A stretch of DNA of 64,000 bases from Chaetorhynchus papuensis (Eukaryota > Chordata > Aves > Passeriformes > Rhipiduridae), in contig VWYX01000397.1 in NCBI GenBank assembly GCA_013396525.1, positions 372,001 to 436,000 of the forward strand, given 5' to 3'. A program made the translations under genes and the position numbers. Below, piece by piece: positions 15,310-27,416 of the stretch. The notes under the pieces are model-generated. The model made no database searches. It had not been told where the DNA came from and saw only the letters and a program-made list of their open reading frames with translations. How positions within the stretch are numbered: position 1 is the stretch's first letter; each line of letters opens with the position of its first letter.

Positions 15310-18300
15310 CTGCTGGGAGTAACCTGCTACACCATCAAAACAATACTGCAATTTATTTGTGTGGCCGCCATTTAGGAAACAAGGAAGCACCGAAGGACTC
15401 AGTGTAGTGGGTTTCAGATGGATGCACTGCATTGCCAAGCTGCAGAAAAATTGCCTGTAGACATTAATTTACAATGTTCGGTAATCAGAACCGATATTCC
15501 TGTTAGTTTCAAATCAGGAAATCAGTGCACAATTTAACTCAGGCCCTGACAAGAAATCTGTTTGCTAGTATGTGCCTGTTGGTTTAGGGGATTGAAGGAG
15601 GTATTGAGAGTTGTTTCTTCCTTTGAGAATGGACATCAGTGCTAAACAGCTCTGAGAGACCAGAAACAGCTCACACTACTTTTCCATGCAAAAGCAGCTT
15701 CAGGAGTGTTCTGCACTGGAATGCCTGCAGTTCCCTGTTGAGGCACAAGGAACGGCGTCAGCACGTGGTAAACACACGTTCAAGTACATTAGAGGAACTC
15801 CTAGATTCTCTTGTCCTATGTGAAAATTGCATCAATTTCAAAAGTGCAGATTTGGGTGGGAAGGAGTATGCAGTTGTGAAGGAGAAAAAAATATATTCTA
15901 TGTGGCTCCCCCTTTTTCTTCTGTAAATAAAAGATGCAGAGAAAGAAAAGGGCTTAGAAATGCAAAATGACTGACAAATGAAGTTATCCCTCTTCAATTT
16001 TGACAGGAATATAAAGGGTGTTGAAAACAAGCCAGTTTCCTGGCAGTCTGCTTCATAGGAATTCCTGTCCGCTAACACCAGTGATTAAAACAGCAACTGA
16101 AACTTTAAATATGAGTTACCAAAAAAGCCTTTTGAAAACTTAATTGTTGCAGTTTTTCTATCCCCTTGAGTGCCAAGCAGCACACAGTAAATGTCGTGCC
16201 AGCCTTCCCCCCCACAAACTCGCTAAGTCCACAGCATCTCAAATACAGACCTAAGGTTTCTGTGTGTCTGTTAGCAGAGGAAGTGCCTTCTCTCATTTAG
16301 CAATTATTACTTTTTTCCCCTAATCTCAGCCACAGGCGGTTTAATTTTACTTTGATCAACTGTCTTGTCTTTCTATCACTTGTCTGAGATCTGAAGAGAG
16401 AGAAACATCACTGAGGAAATGCTTGTGAACTGGTATTAATGTGATTTAACTCGTTTGAATAAGTTTTGGATTGAATTTGGCACTTTTTTATCTCTAAGTC
16501 TGTACAGTTAGTTTTCATAGACGTTGGGATGAGAAAGCATGAACATGTGGATTTGTTGCAATAGTTATGGGCGCCCACATACAAGGGTGCTCTTACTGTG
16601 TTAATTTTTAATACATAATCCTGTGCTCTGCTGTATACTTACATCAATTATCCCCCACCCCCTCAAACTTTGATCTTGCCTTTTCCTCTGAAGTACAAGA
16701 ATATTGGTTGTTACAGCGTGCTAAAAGTTGACTAATGGCATGGCTGAGGAGAGTAAAACTGAAGATTTCTCAGGGCAAAATGCTGGCTGCCCGTCACGCC
16801 TCTGCAGAGACTCTGCTTCTCTGGTACCCTCACAGGCTACACTGCAGAATAATGATTTCAGCAGTGGATTTTGGCCATTATTATTTAGATCCTTGTCAGA
16901 CTATTCAGGGCTTTATAGGCTTAAACTGTGCCTTTCACTTCCACCCAGGAGCTCACTGAAGGCCAGTACAGTGGTGCTGAGGGTAGTAGTGTAATGGGCT
17001 TACCTCCTACTCATCCTTCCGTGTTAGCAGGTTTCAACATCTGAGGCATCACAGGCAAGCTCTTTCTGAAAAGTGTATTACAGTGACCTTATTTTGCCAA
17101 ATCCTGCAGTGGAGAGGAAACAGCGTGGAGATGACGTGGTCTCTGCATTAAGAGTGCAGGAGCAGCCTGGACAACAAAAAGAAGGCCCTGACTCACGAAA
17201 AGGAGTCTGTCCTGTTTAAATTAAGTTGTCAGTGTAAATTGGGATGATGCTGCCTCTGACTTGATTAAGTGTGTAGCTCCTGAATGCTAAGTTAATGCAA
17301 GTATTGGATAATATATTCCACTTGTTCAGCACCACCAGACAAACTGAAGCTGTAGGACTGTGTACCCCAGGAAACTCCTTATCTCCCTTACTGCATCCAG
17401 AGTAATCCTGGGAGTCAAACAGAACACCATTCTAATGACTTAGACCATTATTTAATAATTGTCTAATAAATCATTCAAAGTATCCAGATTTCTTACAGCA
17501 ATGTAAAAGTGTTTTGTTACTGAGTCTTTTTTACGAATAACACTTGTAAGGAATACTGTGTCAAGGTTGAAGCACTTTCTGGTTTATTATTTCTCACAAT
17601 CCTTTGGTGCACTGCATTGTTCTATGAGCTAATTAAATCTGTTTTCTCCTAGAAATTACAAATTCCTTGTTCTGTGTTTATCTTGTGAGGCTGAACACAG
17701 GAAGGAAAAGTTTGGAGGTGAAGGCAGATATAACTGAGATTGATGTAGATAGATCTTACTGGATCTCTTGTTTAGTAGCCTAAAGATTCCCTATCCAAAC
17801 ATTGAGATGGTTTGAATTCCTGAACGCTTGCAATGTGTAAAAACAATTGGCAAAGGAAGGATAAAACATGCAATCAGTGGCTTTGTTTTGCTAATTGTTG
17901 TTAGGAGTTTGCAGACAAGCCCATAGTAAACCACTTTTGCTTTGCTAATTCTGTGTAAGGATCGTGTAGAAACACCTTCCTGACAGGACTTTGAAGAATT
18001 GTAAGAAAAGGGGTTTGTGGGGTAATTCACAGAATTGTCAGAAATGTCTCTGTGGAGTCCTCATAACTTACTACAGAGTAAAGAAACAGATTTGGAACAT
18101 GCACAATTGCAATAGTAGAAGAAACAAAAGGCAAAATCCAAATTCAGAGAGACAGAGATACAAAAGTTCTTCTGCAAATTTGTAATTTAGTTTTAAAAAT
18201 GTGTAATATTTACAATTACATTACAAACTGTTGACTTGAGCATTCAAGAATGCTTTCACTACAATAGAAAGGATCACTATTTTGTGAAATATTGCCAATG

Positions 18301-18419
18301 ACAAAATACAAATTGTAGAACAGTCACCCTGCCTTTGACAGCCAAAAAGCTACCAAAACAAATTTTTAAATAATCAGTTTATAGGCACATACATAATAAA
18401 ATAACAAACCGATATGAAA

Positions 18420-19545
18420 CAGCCAACATCAATTTATCAAGAATAAATCAAGTCAAATCCGTCTGTGTTTCTTTTTGACAGTGTAACTGGCCTGGTGGAT
18501 ACGAAGGAAGAAGGGGATGTGATATATTTGGAAGTTAATAAGGCTTTTGACACACTACCAGTTACATTCTCATAAGCAACTTATGGAAACGTTCTGGATG
18601 AAATTGCCATCTGGTGGGTGCACCCACTGGCTGCAGAAATGTACTAAAAAGTAGTTATGACAGTTCACTGTCAAATTGGGAAGACATATTATGTAATGTC
18701 CTCTACAGGGTTTTCCTGGGTTTTGTTCCAGTTTCATTAATGATCAGAAAATGCTCATCAAAAAATGGAGATTTTTTTTATCCACTAATAAGATGGGAAT
18801 ATTTTGGAGGATTAAAATTCAAAAGTCATGGTAATTTGAAGAAGTGTTTGAAAATCATTAGATATGAAAGAGCTGCTACACTTACTAAGAATAAAATACC
18901 CAAACAGAAGATTTGAAGTAAGGGTGATAATACCCCTAGCAGGGATTGATCACAGTCTAAATATGAAACTGCAGTTTCATACTGCTGCTAAAAAAAAAAA
19001 GAAGCAAAAGAATTGCAATGTTTGTATCTAAAATATGAGTGGTAGGAGGTATTTTGTTTTGCATATGGCATTTTAACTAGACCATTAACTCAGATGCTTG
19101 GATTTCAGAATAGGTAAACATATTGCTAAGAGTCCGTAGGAAAGTCAAAAGAGGTATGAGAAGTTTGGAAAATGGCTTGCAAGGGAGGTTTGAGAATTTA
19201 CTTATTTGTTGTGGCTTCTTTGTTTCGAACAAAACAGTATGAGAAAGCTTGTCATGAAAAGAACCAGGAAATATTAAGATTATTATAATGATGAGAAATT
19301 AAAGTTTTCTCTTATCTGCTGAGTATAGGACAAAAGTAGTTAGCTGAATTTATTCAAGAGAGAGGTAACTTAGATGCTAAGAAAATGTAAATCTAGGGAC
19401 AGATTGTGCTGGAACATGCTAACTGTGCAGTCTCCTTCACTGGAGATTTCTGAGGACACATTAGATGAATGTGTAATCAAGAGTGAGCTGGGTATGCTTC
19501 ATCCTGTCTCAGAGATTTCTTTCAGCCTTGCTTTGTGTGATTTCT
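18420..19545 (+). mobile_element. Old CR1 (L3-like) LINE, 3' half: reverse transcriptase remnant to 3' end
   Basis: Seen: from about 18430 the + strand reads as a decayed CR1 reverse transcriptase, including a stretch equivalent to the conserved 'LDFSKAFDTV' block near 18530-18555, here interrupted by stops. The segment near 18945-18980 resembles the 'GLMVDHKLNM' part, and the 3' UTR and tail (near 19415-19545) resemble the 'cagtctccatcactggagattt ... ccttccagcc...' end of reptile and bird CR1. Reading frames are broken throughout, so this is a dead, strongly diverged copy. Its 5' part (endonuclease) is missing, as is usual for LINE copies. Family assignment is from remembered CR1 sequence and needs a repeat-library search. 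Confidence 0.8.
18962..18981. repeat. 20-bp perfect palindrome inside the old CR1
   Basis: TATGAAACTGCAGTTTCATA equals its own reverse complement, with a PstI-type CTGCAG core. In related CR1 copies the corresponding bases are not palindromic as I remember them, so it may have arisen by mutation. Confidence 0.95.
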
Positions 19546-19679
19546 ACTTAGTAATGCAAATGTCTGAAATTAGTGCTTAGGTGGATTCTAGAAAATAGCT
19601 CTGAGGTGGATTCAGGAAAAAGTATCTCTGCCAACAGACTGGCAGCAAAGCCTCCTGACGAGACCTTGAAGCTAGGAAT

Positions 19680-20684
19680 GAGGGGGTGAAGAGAGCTGGT
19701 GACCCACAGTCCATTGGGGAAGTGGTGGGCTGTGTTGGCAGGAAGGTGCAGTAGATGAGACAGAGCTTAAGAATGACAAAACAGGGTGAAGGACACCCAC
19801 TTCAAGCACATGAAGGCAGACAGGGAAGTGCCACAGGGACAGCATCATGGGGGAAGTTCTCATACTTTTTGAGAAATCAGCTGGTTGGAGCACCCTTCTG
19901 AAACACCTTTACACTGATGCATGCATGCAGCATGAGACAAAAGCAGGAGGAATCAAAAGCCTGTGTGCAGGTGCAGGTCTCCGACCTTGCACAGACATGG
20001 TGGGGCAGCTCCCACAGCCAGCGTGCTGCAGTGGGTGGACACGGGCACTGCAGGTGGTGGGGAAGGTCGTGGAGTCATTCATCTGTTTGTGAGACACTAA
20101 CAGGGATTAATGGAGCCTTGCCCTGGGACAGACAATGAGACAGACAGCAGTTTATTGTTTAGGATTAAAGGACAGGCCATGCTGTGGCAGGTATCTGCTA
20201 CAGGCTGCCAGGTCAGCAAGAGGATGCTGCCGTCTTCAGACAAGGGGAAGAAGCCTCATGTTCAAAATCCTGCTTCTCATAAGGGGCCTGTTACGTGCTG
20301 GACAGCATTTAAACAATCGACCCTGGGCATACATGGATTGCAAGGATGACAGCTTCCCAGAAGGGGTGACCAGTGATCCAACAGTGGCTGACCCTCCATT
20401 AGACTGGATGCTCACCAACAAGAATGGGATGGGGAGAGGAAAGTTGGGGGCAGTCTTGGCTGCCCATGTGGTGGTGGGGATCCCATTCTGAGCAACAAAT
20501 AGGGGGAGCATGACTCTGGATTACAGAACAGCAGACTCTGGTCTCTTGAAGGATCACTTGATACGAGATGGTGATGGAGAGAAGAGCAGACCAGGAGCTC
20601 TGGCTGATTTTCAGGATGCATAACAGTGAGCCATGACAATGGGGAAAAAAATCAAACCAAAGTGGCAGGAGGCCTACACCTGTG
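19680..20684 (+). mobile_element. CR1 LINE, 5' half, first segment (ORF2 endonuclease region), before nested insertion
   Basis: Seen: near 19920-20000 the + strand encodes a decayed equivalent of the CR1 ORF2 start ('...GNKQEELEACVQLQ... ETWWD'), read here as KQEESKACVQVQ and then QTWWGSSHS. Further on, DPPLDWMLTNKNG (about 20385-20425) matches the endonuclease segment 'LLDLVLTNKEG'. ELWLIFRMHNSEP and GKKSNQSGRRPT (about 20595-20683) match the following linker. Frameshifts and stops break the ORF. The sequence upstream to about 19680 looks like the CR1 region before ORF2, but this left edge is soft. Known: avian CR1 copies are usually cut at the 5' end, so one keeping the endonuclease is less common. 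It continues after the nested element at 21083. Confidence 0.8.
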
Positions 20685-21082
20685 TTCAGTTTTTGGCCTC
20701 TCACTGCAAGAAGGACATGGAGGTGCTGGAGCACGTCCCAAGAAGGGCAACAGAGCTGGTGAAGCGTCTGGAGCACAAGTCTAATGAGAAGCAACTGTAG
20801 GAGCTGGGGCTGTTTAACCTGGAGAAAATGAGGCTGAGAGGAGACCAAATTGTTCCCTACAACTGCCTGAACAAGGTAGTAGGTAGAAAGGGATATTAGG
20901 AAAAATTTCCTTGTGGAAAGGGTGGTCAGGCAACAGAAGGGCTGCCCAGGGGAATGGTAGAGTCACCATCCCTTGAAGTGCATGTGGATATGGCACTTGA
21001 GAACATGGTTTAGTGATGAATATGGTGGTGCTGCTGGGATGACAGTTGGACTCGATGATCTTAGAGGTTAATGATTCTATGG
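20685..21082 (+). mobile_element. CR1 3'-end fragment nested inside another CR1
   Basis: Seen: the segment carries the CR1 3' region in order. It begins with 'ctgcaagaaggacatggagg', then 'ctggggctgtttaacctgga', then 'ggctgcccaggggaa', then the terminal block ending TTGGACTCGATGATC and GATTCTATGG at 21082. Known: this is the 5'-truncated form typical of bird CR1 insertions, ending in an ATTCTATG-type tail and with no poly(A). It interrupts the host CR1 between the ORF2 segments equivalent to 'GRRPAW' and 'NKELL', so it inserted after the host copy. No target-site duplication is evident, which fits CR1 behaviour. Confidence 0.88.
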
Positions 21083-21775
21083 CGGGTGAGGACAAGCTCC
21101 TTACTTGCCTAAACCTAAAAAGACCTAAAAAGGAATAGTAGAAGAGGTGACAGCTGGAACAGGTGAAACAGAGGAATATAGAGATATTCTCTCACTGTGG
21201 AGGAATGGCATTAGGAAGGCTAAAGCCATCTACGTCTGAATCTTGGAACAGATGGGAAGGGGAACATGAAGGACTTTCACAGGGCCATCAACAACAAAAG
21301 ACAGATCAGCAAAAATGAAGGCCTGACACTCAATGCAGTAGGGGAGAAAGGACATGGAAAAGGGTGAGGTACCCAGTGCCTTCTTCACCTCAGCCTTTAC
21401 TGAAAATATCTGCCCTGAGGAGTCACAGCTCCCTGGCACCCATGAGAAAGGCTGGAGCAATTAAGTTTTATGCTCAGGAGGATCACATTACAGAATATTA
21501 AACCAAGTGCACATACACAAATCTGGGGGACACAACTGAAGGCATCCATGAGGACTAAGGCAGCTGGCTGATGTCATTGTGAGGCCACTCTTGATTATCT
21601 TTGGAAAATTGTGGTGAGTGGGGGAGGTTTCAGAGGACTGGAAAACCAAAGCTCACTGATACCTTCAATAAGGGCAAGCAGGAGGGTCTAGGGAACTACA
21701 GGAGAGTCTACCACACCTTAACTGCTGTGATAGTGATGGAGCAAATCCCACTGAACCATTTCCAAACACATTATT
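21083..21775 (+). mobile_element. CR1 LINE, 5' half, second segment (ORF2 linker to start of reverse transcriptase)
   Basis: Seen: coding-like similarity resumes straight after the nested element with GACAAGCTCCTT (DKLL, for 'NKELL'). It then reads EYRDI-like and IRKAKA-like blocks (about 21170-21230), DMEKGEVPSAFFTSAFT (about 21350-21405, matching CR1 'DMEKAEVLNDFFASVFT'), and SEDWKTK followed by a GNYR-like stretch (about 21625-21710), ending around 'VMEQI' near 21745. Several stops and frameshifts are present. The reverse transcriptase core and the 3' UTR of this copy are absent; similarity fades after about 21775. Confidence 0.82.
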
Positions 21776-21922
21776 GTGCTTTAGGCATTTTCCAATCCTT
21801 TGTAGAAAAATGTGAAACTTTTTTTTTAATTAGTTTTAGTGAGAAACACAGAGGTTACATGTCCACAAGGCTGAGCCCCTCTTCAGTTCAGCAATCTTGC
21901 TAAGTCAAATGTCACCTACCGT

Positions 21923-21953
21923 TTTCTGTCTCAGCAACAAGCTGAGACAGAAA
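21923..21953. repeat. Perfect 13-bp inverted repeat with 5-nt loop
   Basis: TTTCTGTCTCAGC at 21923-21935, loop AACAA, then GCTGAGACAGAAA at 21941-21953. It lies about 150 bp past the end of the CR1 5' half. There is no T-run or gene beside it to suggest a terminator. Confidence 0.95.
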
Positions 21954-24448
21954 CTTGTAGCATCTCACAAATGCTGGTGAAGCTCCACACGGTCAGCCAG
22001 TATCTTCCAAACACTCCTACTTTCTAGAAGAGGTCAGATTAAAAAAAATAAAAGCCTACTTATACTGAACTCCCCCATTTCTGCATGGCCATCCTTACGC
22101 CACAGTTGGGCATAATAAGGTGGAACCATCTGGGACTAGCAGATACACATGAGAGAGAAGGGAGGATGAGATTATCTGGGTGCAGACTGATTGCAGTTGC
22201 AAAAGTAATAAATTCATTTTTAAGGGAACAATTTTCAGGAAGTTTAATTTGCAGTGTGAGAAAATTAATTGGGAGCATAGGCAATTTTCATCTTTCCATC
22301 CAGCAAGGAGAGAAAACTAAAGGGAAATAGTGAATATAATCAGAATGACAGGAAAAAGAAAGAGTCACTTATAATTGTTCTTGGTGACAGCATAATTTTT
22401 TCCAGAATACAGAGGTGTCTGAAAATGACTTTCAATAGCTCTGAAAATATATGAGTGATATCCAGTCAACTATTTATTATGACCAAAACACACAATAAGT
22501 CAAATGCTTGGATGGGACAAATCCATATTCCCAAATTTAAAATACTTTAAAAATCAATAATTAATATACATACTCTCACACAAATCCATGTCTATGCAAA
22601 CAAAAAAAAAGAACCTTTGTAATTCAAGAGGAATAATTGTACAGCTTTATTAAGCAAAGCATGGCTGTGAATCTCTATTGAGGCTGTGGGGGAAAAACTG
22701 TCTTGAAAAAAATTAAGATATTTCAACATTTCCATTTGTTCTGAATTAGCATAAAATTAAAATATCTAATTTTTTCATAGAACAAAACGACTTTTTGTAA
22801 CAAGCTTGTTTTCACATTCACCATGGTCATGGCTGAGACTGCCTGGTTCCTGATTCTGGGGATGGTTCTGCATGAGCTGTGCTGTTGGGAGAATTTAGTG
22901 CTGTTCAGAAGACTGCTAATTAGCAACTGGCCTAAAGGAGCTGTTTGCCAAAGTAAGCAGAGTGCAAGAAAACTGCAGCCCTTTCCAACATGTTTCCTTT
23001 TCTAGGAATGCTGAGATACTACTGTATTTGTAGTTATAATGAACTGTCTGGTACTGAAAGGATCCTTAGCCGGCAAATGTGTCTCATTTTTAAATCCTTG
23101 ACTCTGGCTGAGCTGTAAAAGTAAGTGAAGCAGATCTGATAATCTGACCCACGCGACTCCTTTACAAAGTGGACATTATCAACGAACACTTGATTTCCTG
23201 TATCCTCAAGGAAAATTGCTGCAGAAGAAAAGACTGCTCGTGAGTGGCTCTTGATAGCCCCTTTTCAAATGCTTATCTTCCTGGATCAGCAGGCAAGTCT
23301 TGTTTATAAGGAGGGCTCCACTCCTTGTTTGGGATACCAGGGGTAATTCACACGCATCTGTATCTTGGTTTTCATCATGTTCTGCTCTGCTGTAAATAGC
23401 AGTTTTATTGACAGCTATCAGTCTCTCTGACACTCCTCTGTTGGCTGGAGATGTGAAATTCCCCAGCTCCACTTTTTGTCAGAACATCTCCCAGAGATAT
23501 AATGAGCAGCAGCAGGGATTGGAAAAAACACTTGATAAGTGCTCAAAACCCAGCTTTGTTTATTCTTTGTGGCAATTTGCTCTAAGGTTTGCTGCCTAAT
23601 AGTGCTCACACTACAGAACGGTGCTTCCTACATGATTAGCCTTTCCCACTATTAAAATATTGCATTCTTTATGATCGACCTTATTGTAAGACGAACTTTC
23701 ACATCAGGCTGCTGTTGGAATTGTTTTACGTGAAAAACACAGCAACTGTGTTTTAGGCACTCCGGAATCTCTAAAAACAATACCAAATAAATAAGCTGTC
23801 ACTGTCAAGGACAGAAAACAAGTGTTGTCATGGAAAGGATGCCATTTCTTCATATTTGTGGTATTTGTGTAATCTTTGCTGCATAGCACAATTATTCTGA
23901 AAATTGCAATGTTTTTATTTTTTAAAACATTATGTCTTTAATCGCTAAAAATAGCTTTCTGTCTAACATTCTGTGCTTCTGCCCTATAGAATTAGCCTTG
24001 CAGAAAAATGCCTCAAGGTAAAAAGAGGCAAGTCTGAACTTGACCCACATCTAGAAATTTTTGTGAACACGAACCCCATGGGCTGTTGAGTTGGTAACGA
24101 TTAGAATTGCAAGTTTTTTTCTTATTCTGTTCTTCCTCGTGGCAATGCAAAGCAACAAGAAGAATGAATGCAGGAGTTATGTTAGTGCATTCATATCCCA
24201 AATTCAAAAGTACTAAAAAAGTAGAAAGGGGAGAAATTATATTCTGGCTTCAGAATTATTTCTAGGTTATATTACAAAGGGGTAGGTATGTATATGTAAG
24301 TCCAGTTGGATTTTAGAAAATAAGAAAGATCAGCTTACTGCCTTGCAGTTTCCGTGATGTTATGATGAGCTTCATGGTTTTGAGGGCTGTCTTGGCTTTC
24401 TTATTGCCTGTCTTGAAAACATTTGCCTTTATTCAAAATTGTTTGTTT

Positions 24449-24470
24449 GTCCTGTTAATTTTAACAGGAC
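24449..24470. repeat. 22-bp inverted repeat (10-bp arms)
   Basis: GTCCTGTTAA, TT, TTAACAGGAC: perfect arms around two T in otherwise ordinary intron. Confidence 0.95.
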
Positions 24471-25276
24471 GCTTCTCATGATTAACATATCTGTCGCAGC
24501 CATACATCTTTTAAATTAAAAGTGAACTCATTCCTAACATTACACAATCTGCACTTCATTACATCTTTTAAACAATGGTAAGCTGCTGCTTTGGTCATTG
24601 TCCCCTTTATTATCTTTAGAATATATGTAGCCTTCTAATAAAAAAAAATTAAATATATTTAAACTTTTGTTTAAGCGCCTGTGAAGTCAATACCATTTAT
24701 ATTTTACAAATGCATGCACTAGAATTAAAGTAGGGGCAAACTAGGGACATAAGTGAAGTTTTTATATACTATGTTTTGCTATGGCCCTTGGACTTTGAGG
24801 TAGAATGGCGTATTGGGAGGTAATCTTTGTATTTAAAAATCCTGACAATTGCCATTCTATAGACTGGGCTCAGGTGTATGTGTGGAAACACACTTGGCTG
24901 CTGGCAGAAAGCAGCCATGGGTCACCCCTGCTACCACCATCTGTGGCATATGTGCTACTTGGCAGAGGCATTTCTCTGTATTTCCTAACTGGCAGGCCCC
25001 ATCCATCCCTTTGCTGTTGCCATGGCCACATTCCCTCTCTTAGCATCCTTGAGTGGAGAAGAATGCAATGGTGTTGCTTCCCCAGGAGATTGCCTATGTA
25101 TGGACCTTCCCCTTCCTTGCGTTCAGCATCAGCATGGCAGAATGATGGGTTTTGGTGATGCACCTGGTAAAACATAGCAAGGTGGGCAGACTTTAACCAC
25201 AGAAGTGGGCAAACCAGATCTTCAGCTGCAGGCAGTTTGTGCTCCTCATTTCAGCACTGAATTTAGACATCTTCTT

Positions 25277-25300
25277 AAATAAATAAATAAATAAATAAAT
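25277..25300. repeat. (AAAT)6 microsatellite
   Basis: Six perfect AAAT units, followed by a TA-rich stretch and a short CTCTCTCT run. Confidence 0.95.
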
Positions 25301-27340
25301 CTGTATATATATTTATAGAGATACACTCTCTCTAAACACAGTTATTATGTAACATATTATAGCTAGAGGATAGGTTCCAGTTTTCCTGGATTATCAAATT
25401 TGGGGCCGAATTTTAAGAAAAAAGAGTAGCACCTGTGATCTGGTTCAGGGATTGTCTCTTCATATACTCACCACTTTATCTTCTTTCACAGACTTTCCAT
25501 AACCTCAGTCAATATTCCTATTTCTGTAAGAATAGCTTTGATTTCTCAGTAAACAAATCTCTTTTTGCTAGCTTGCTTTGTTGATAACATTTTACACTAC
25601 AAGCAGCTGCTTTGTAAAGATTGAAATGAGGACTGTGTGTTAATACCCCAAAGAAGCAACACTGGGCTGCAAAGTGCCCTTTCTTTGTCCAGGTGCCAGC
25701 ACTATGAAGAATCAATACAAAAAGAACAATTAGGATGAGAAAGAAAACAAACATAACTCTGTCCCCATTGCTTCTTTCTCAATGTTAACAACCTTGCTGT
25801 TAAACAGGCAGAGAAGAAAAGCTGATGAAATGCTGGGAGATATGAAATATTAAGCCCTCAAAATTTAGGACTTTGTCTTCCTCTAAAATGGCAAAGACCA
25901 AGGTCATTTAAAGTTAGTGAAACAGGAGCCATTCTGCTGTGTCCTTCAATTAAAGCAGAGTGGGCATAAAGATGATTTTCTCCGCTGCATCCTTTTCAGA
26001 CTCTGACCCAGTAATGACAACCCAGTTTAGCAAGATGACTTTGATAATCACTGTTCTCTCAGGTATGCAGAAGTGGTGAGGAAAAAAACATCTTATAAAC
26101 GCCTGCCACCATAATAAAGTGACAATATATTTGATTATTAAGGAACGGGATCTTTATTTCAGAGAAATTGTGGAAAAATTTTAAGTAGTCACAGGTAGAA
26201 ACAGAAACTATTTAAAGGGAGAGGAGCTCCAGCCAATGAGCAAAATCACATTTCAAAGGATAGATTGCATGATCCTTTAATTTGGATTTTAGTGGTGCAC
26301 AGGACTTTTGCTGTATTATTCTTTCCAGTAAACAGTCATCCAGCAGACTCAGACACACATCCCACTTGCTCGTACTGCAGGATATGGAGTTGAGTAAGCA
26401 GGGAACAATCCTTCCAGATGCAGAGCAATAATTCAGAAATAACAGCCTAAAGTAAACAGAAGAATTGAGTGTGCGACTTTCACACCATTTCCTAGGCTGA
26501 GCATCTGTTCAGCAGCTGAGGTGGATATTTAGATTCAGAAGCAAATCTTAGTATTTTTGCATAAGTACAAGCCCCTTCCTCCGATGAGAAGGGATTTTCC
26601 AAGCTGCTATGCTCCAGCGTGGAGAGCCACCTGGTGGGGGTTGGCAGCAGTGCCTTGCCGGGTTCACCTACCGAGCCCAAAATACTCTCTTTGCCTTGTT
26701 CCTTTGGTTATTATTACTGGGATTTCTGTTTGAAAAATCTTCATAGCCTCCTAAGTTTTTCTGTTGTTTTTTTTTTTCTTTTTGTTTTAGTGTTTGTGCA
26801 ATTGTAGTTATTCTCTGACAAACAGGATTCAACAAGAAGTCTTATTGTGAACCATTCCATAGGCGGACACAATGTTTTAGCAAAAAAAAAAAAAAGTTAA
26901 TTACTTCAAAGTACAAATTTACAGTATCTTACAGATGTAAACCAGACTCACCAAATAATTTCATCTGGGGAAAAAAAAGATGCATAATTCAAAGGGAATT
27001 AGTTTCTGTCTGCCTGCTGTCTCAGGGCTTAGGAGCACTGTGGAAGGCTGAAAGGGACTTGATTCAGTTCTTTTAAAATCCATCCTCTGTGAGACTGAAG
27101 GCTGGATGTGGGCTGAGGAGGAGGTGCTGATAATCAGATCATAAGATGTTCTAAACGAGGGCTTCCTCACTCTTCCCCTTTGAGATTTTTTCATTATTTA
27201 TTAAATATTGACATAATTACACATCCCCCCCCAGAAAAAGAACGAAAAAGAAAAGACAGAGCTGTCTGAGACTGATTCTCCGGCCACGTGCCGGGACTTT
27301 TGCTGGGTACAGAGTGTTTTAATGCACTGGGGTGAACTAC

Positions 27341-27416
27341 AGGGCTAGCAGGGGTTGGACCAGGTGACCTTTAAAGGTTCCCCTCCAACCCAAACTAATC
27401 TGTGGCTCCGTGATTC
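27341..27416 (+). mobile_element. CR1 3'-terminal fragment
   Basis: The + strand reads 'ggggttggaccaggtgacct', then an A/G-rich link to 'ttcccctccaacccaaacta', then 'ctccgtgattcga'. This is the standard CR1 tail with 'ggttggactagatgacc ... cccttccaacc ... attctatgattc'. Only the last 75 or so bases are left. Confidence 0.88.

Larger units (their letters stand above)
3233..18419. other. Intron, no gene recognised
   Basis: About 15 kb of AT-rich DNA with stops in every frame, homopolymer runs (T23 at 6346) and A/G-rich patches (13160-13182). No clear CR1, LTR or exon was seen. Confidence 0.65.
21954..27340. other. Intron, no gene recognised
   Basis: Unique-looking AT-rich sequence with the 24449-24470 palindrome and the AAAT array. 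The stretch at 24480-24720 is notably AT-rich and free of recognisable repeats. The frame at 24805-25158 (117 codons) has no protein-like features. Confidence 0.65.

Noticed and set aside
20135..20491. 118-codon + strand frame starting at an ATG
   Set aside because: It is a piece of the decayed CR1 endonuclease, not an independent gene.
20399..20848. 149-codon minus-strand frame
   Set aside because: It is the antisense of CR1 ORF2 and the nested CR1 3' end; the sense strand explains the sequence.
22823..22926. Hydrophobic + strand stretch (AETAWFLILGMVLHELCCW) that superficially recalls GABBR2 TM4
   Set aside because: Residues do not align with TM4, the flanks lack a correct acceptor and donor in phase, and the expected loop-2 start is absent.
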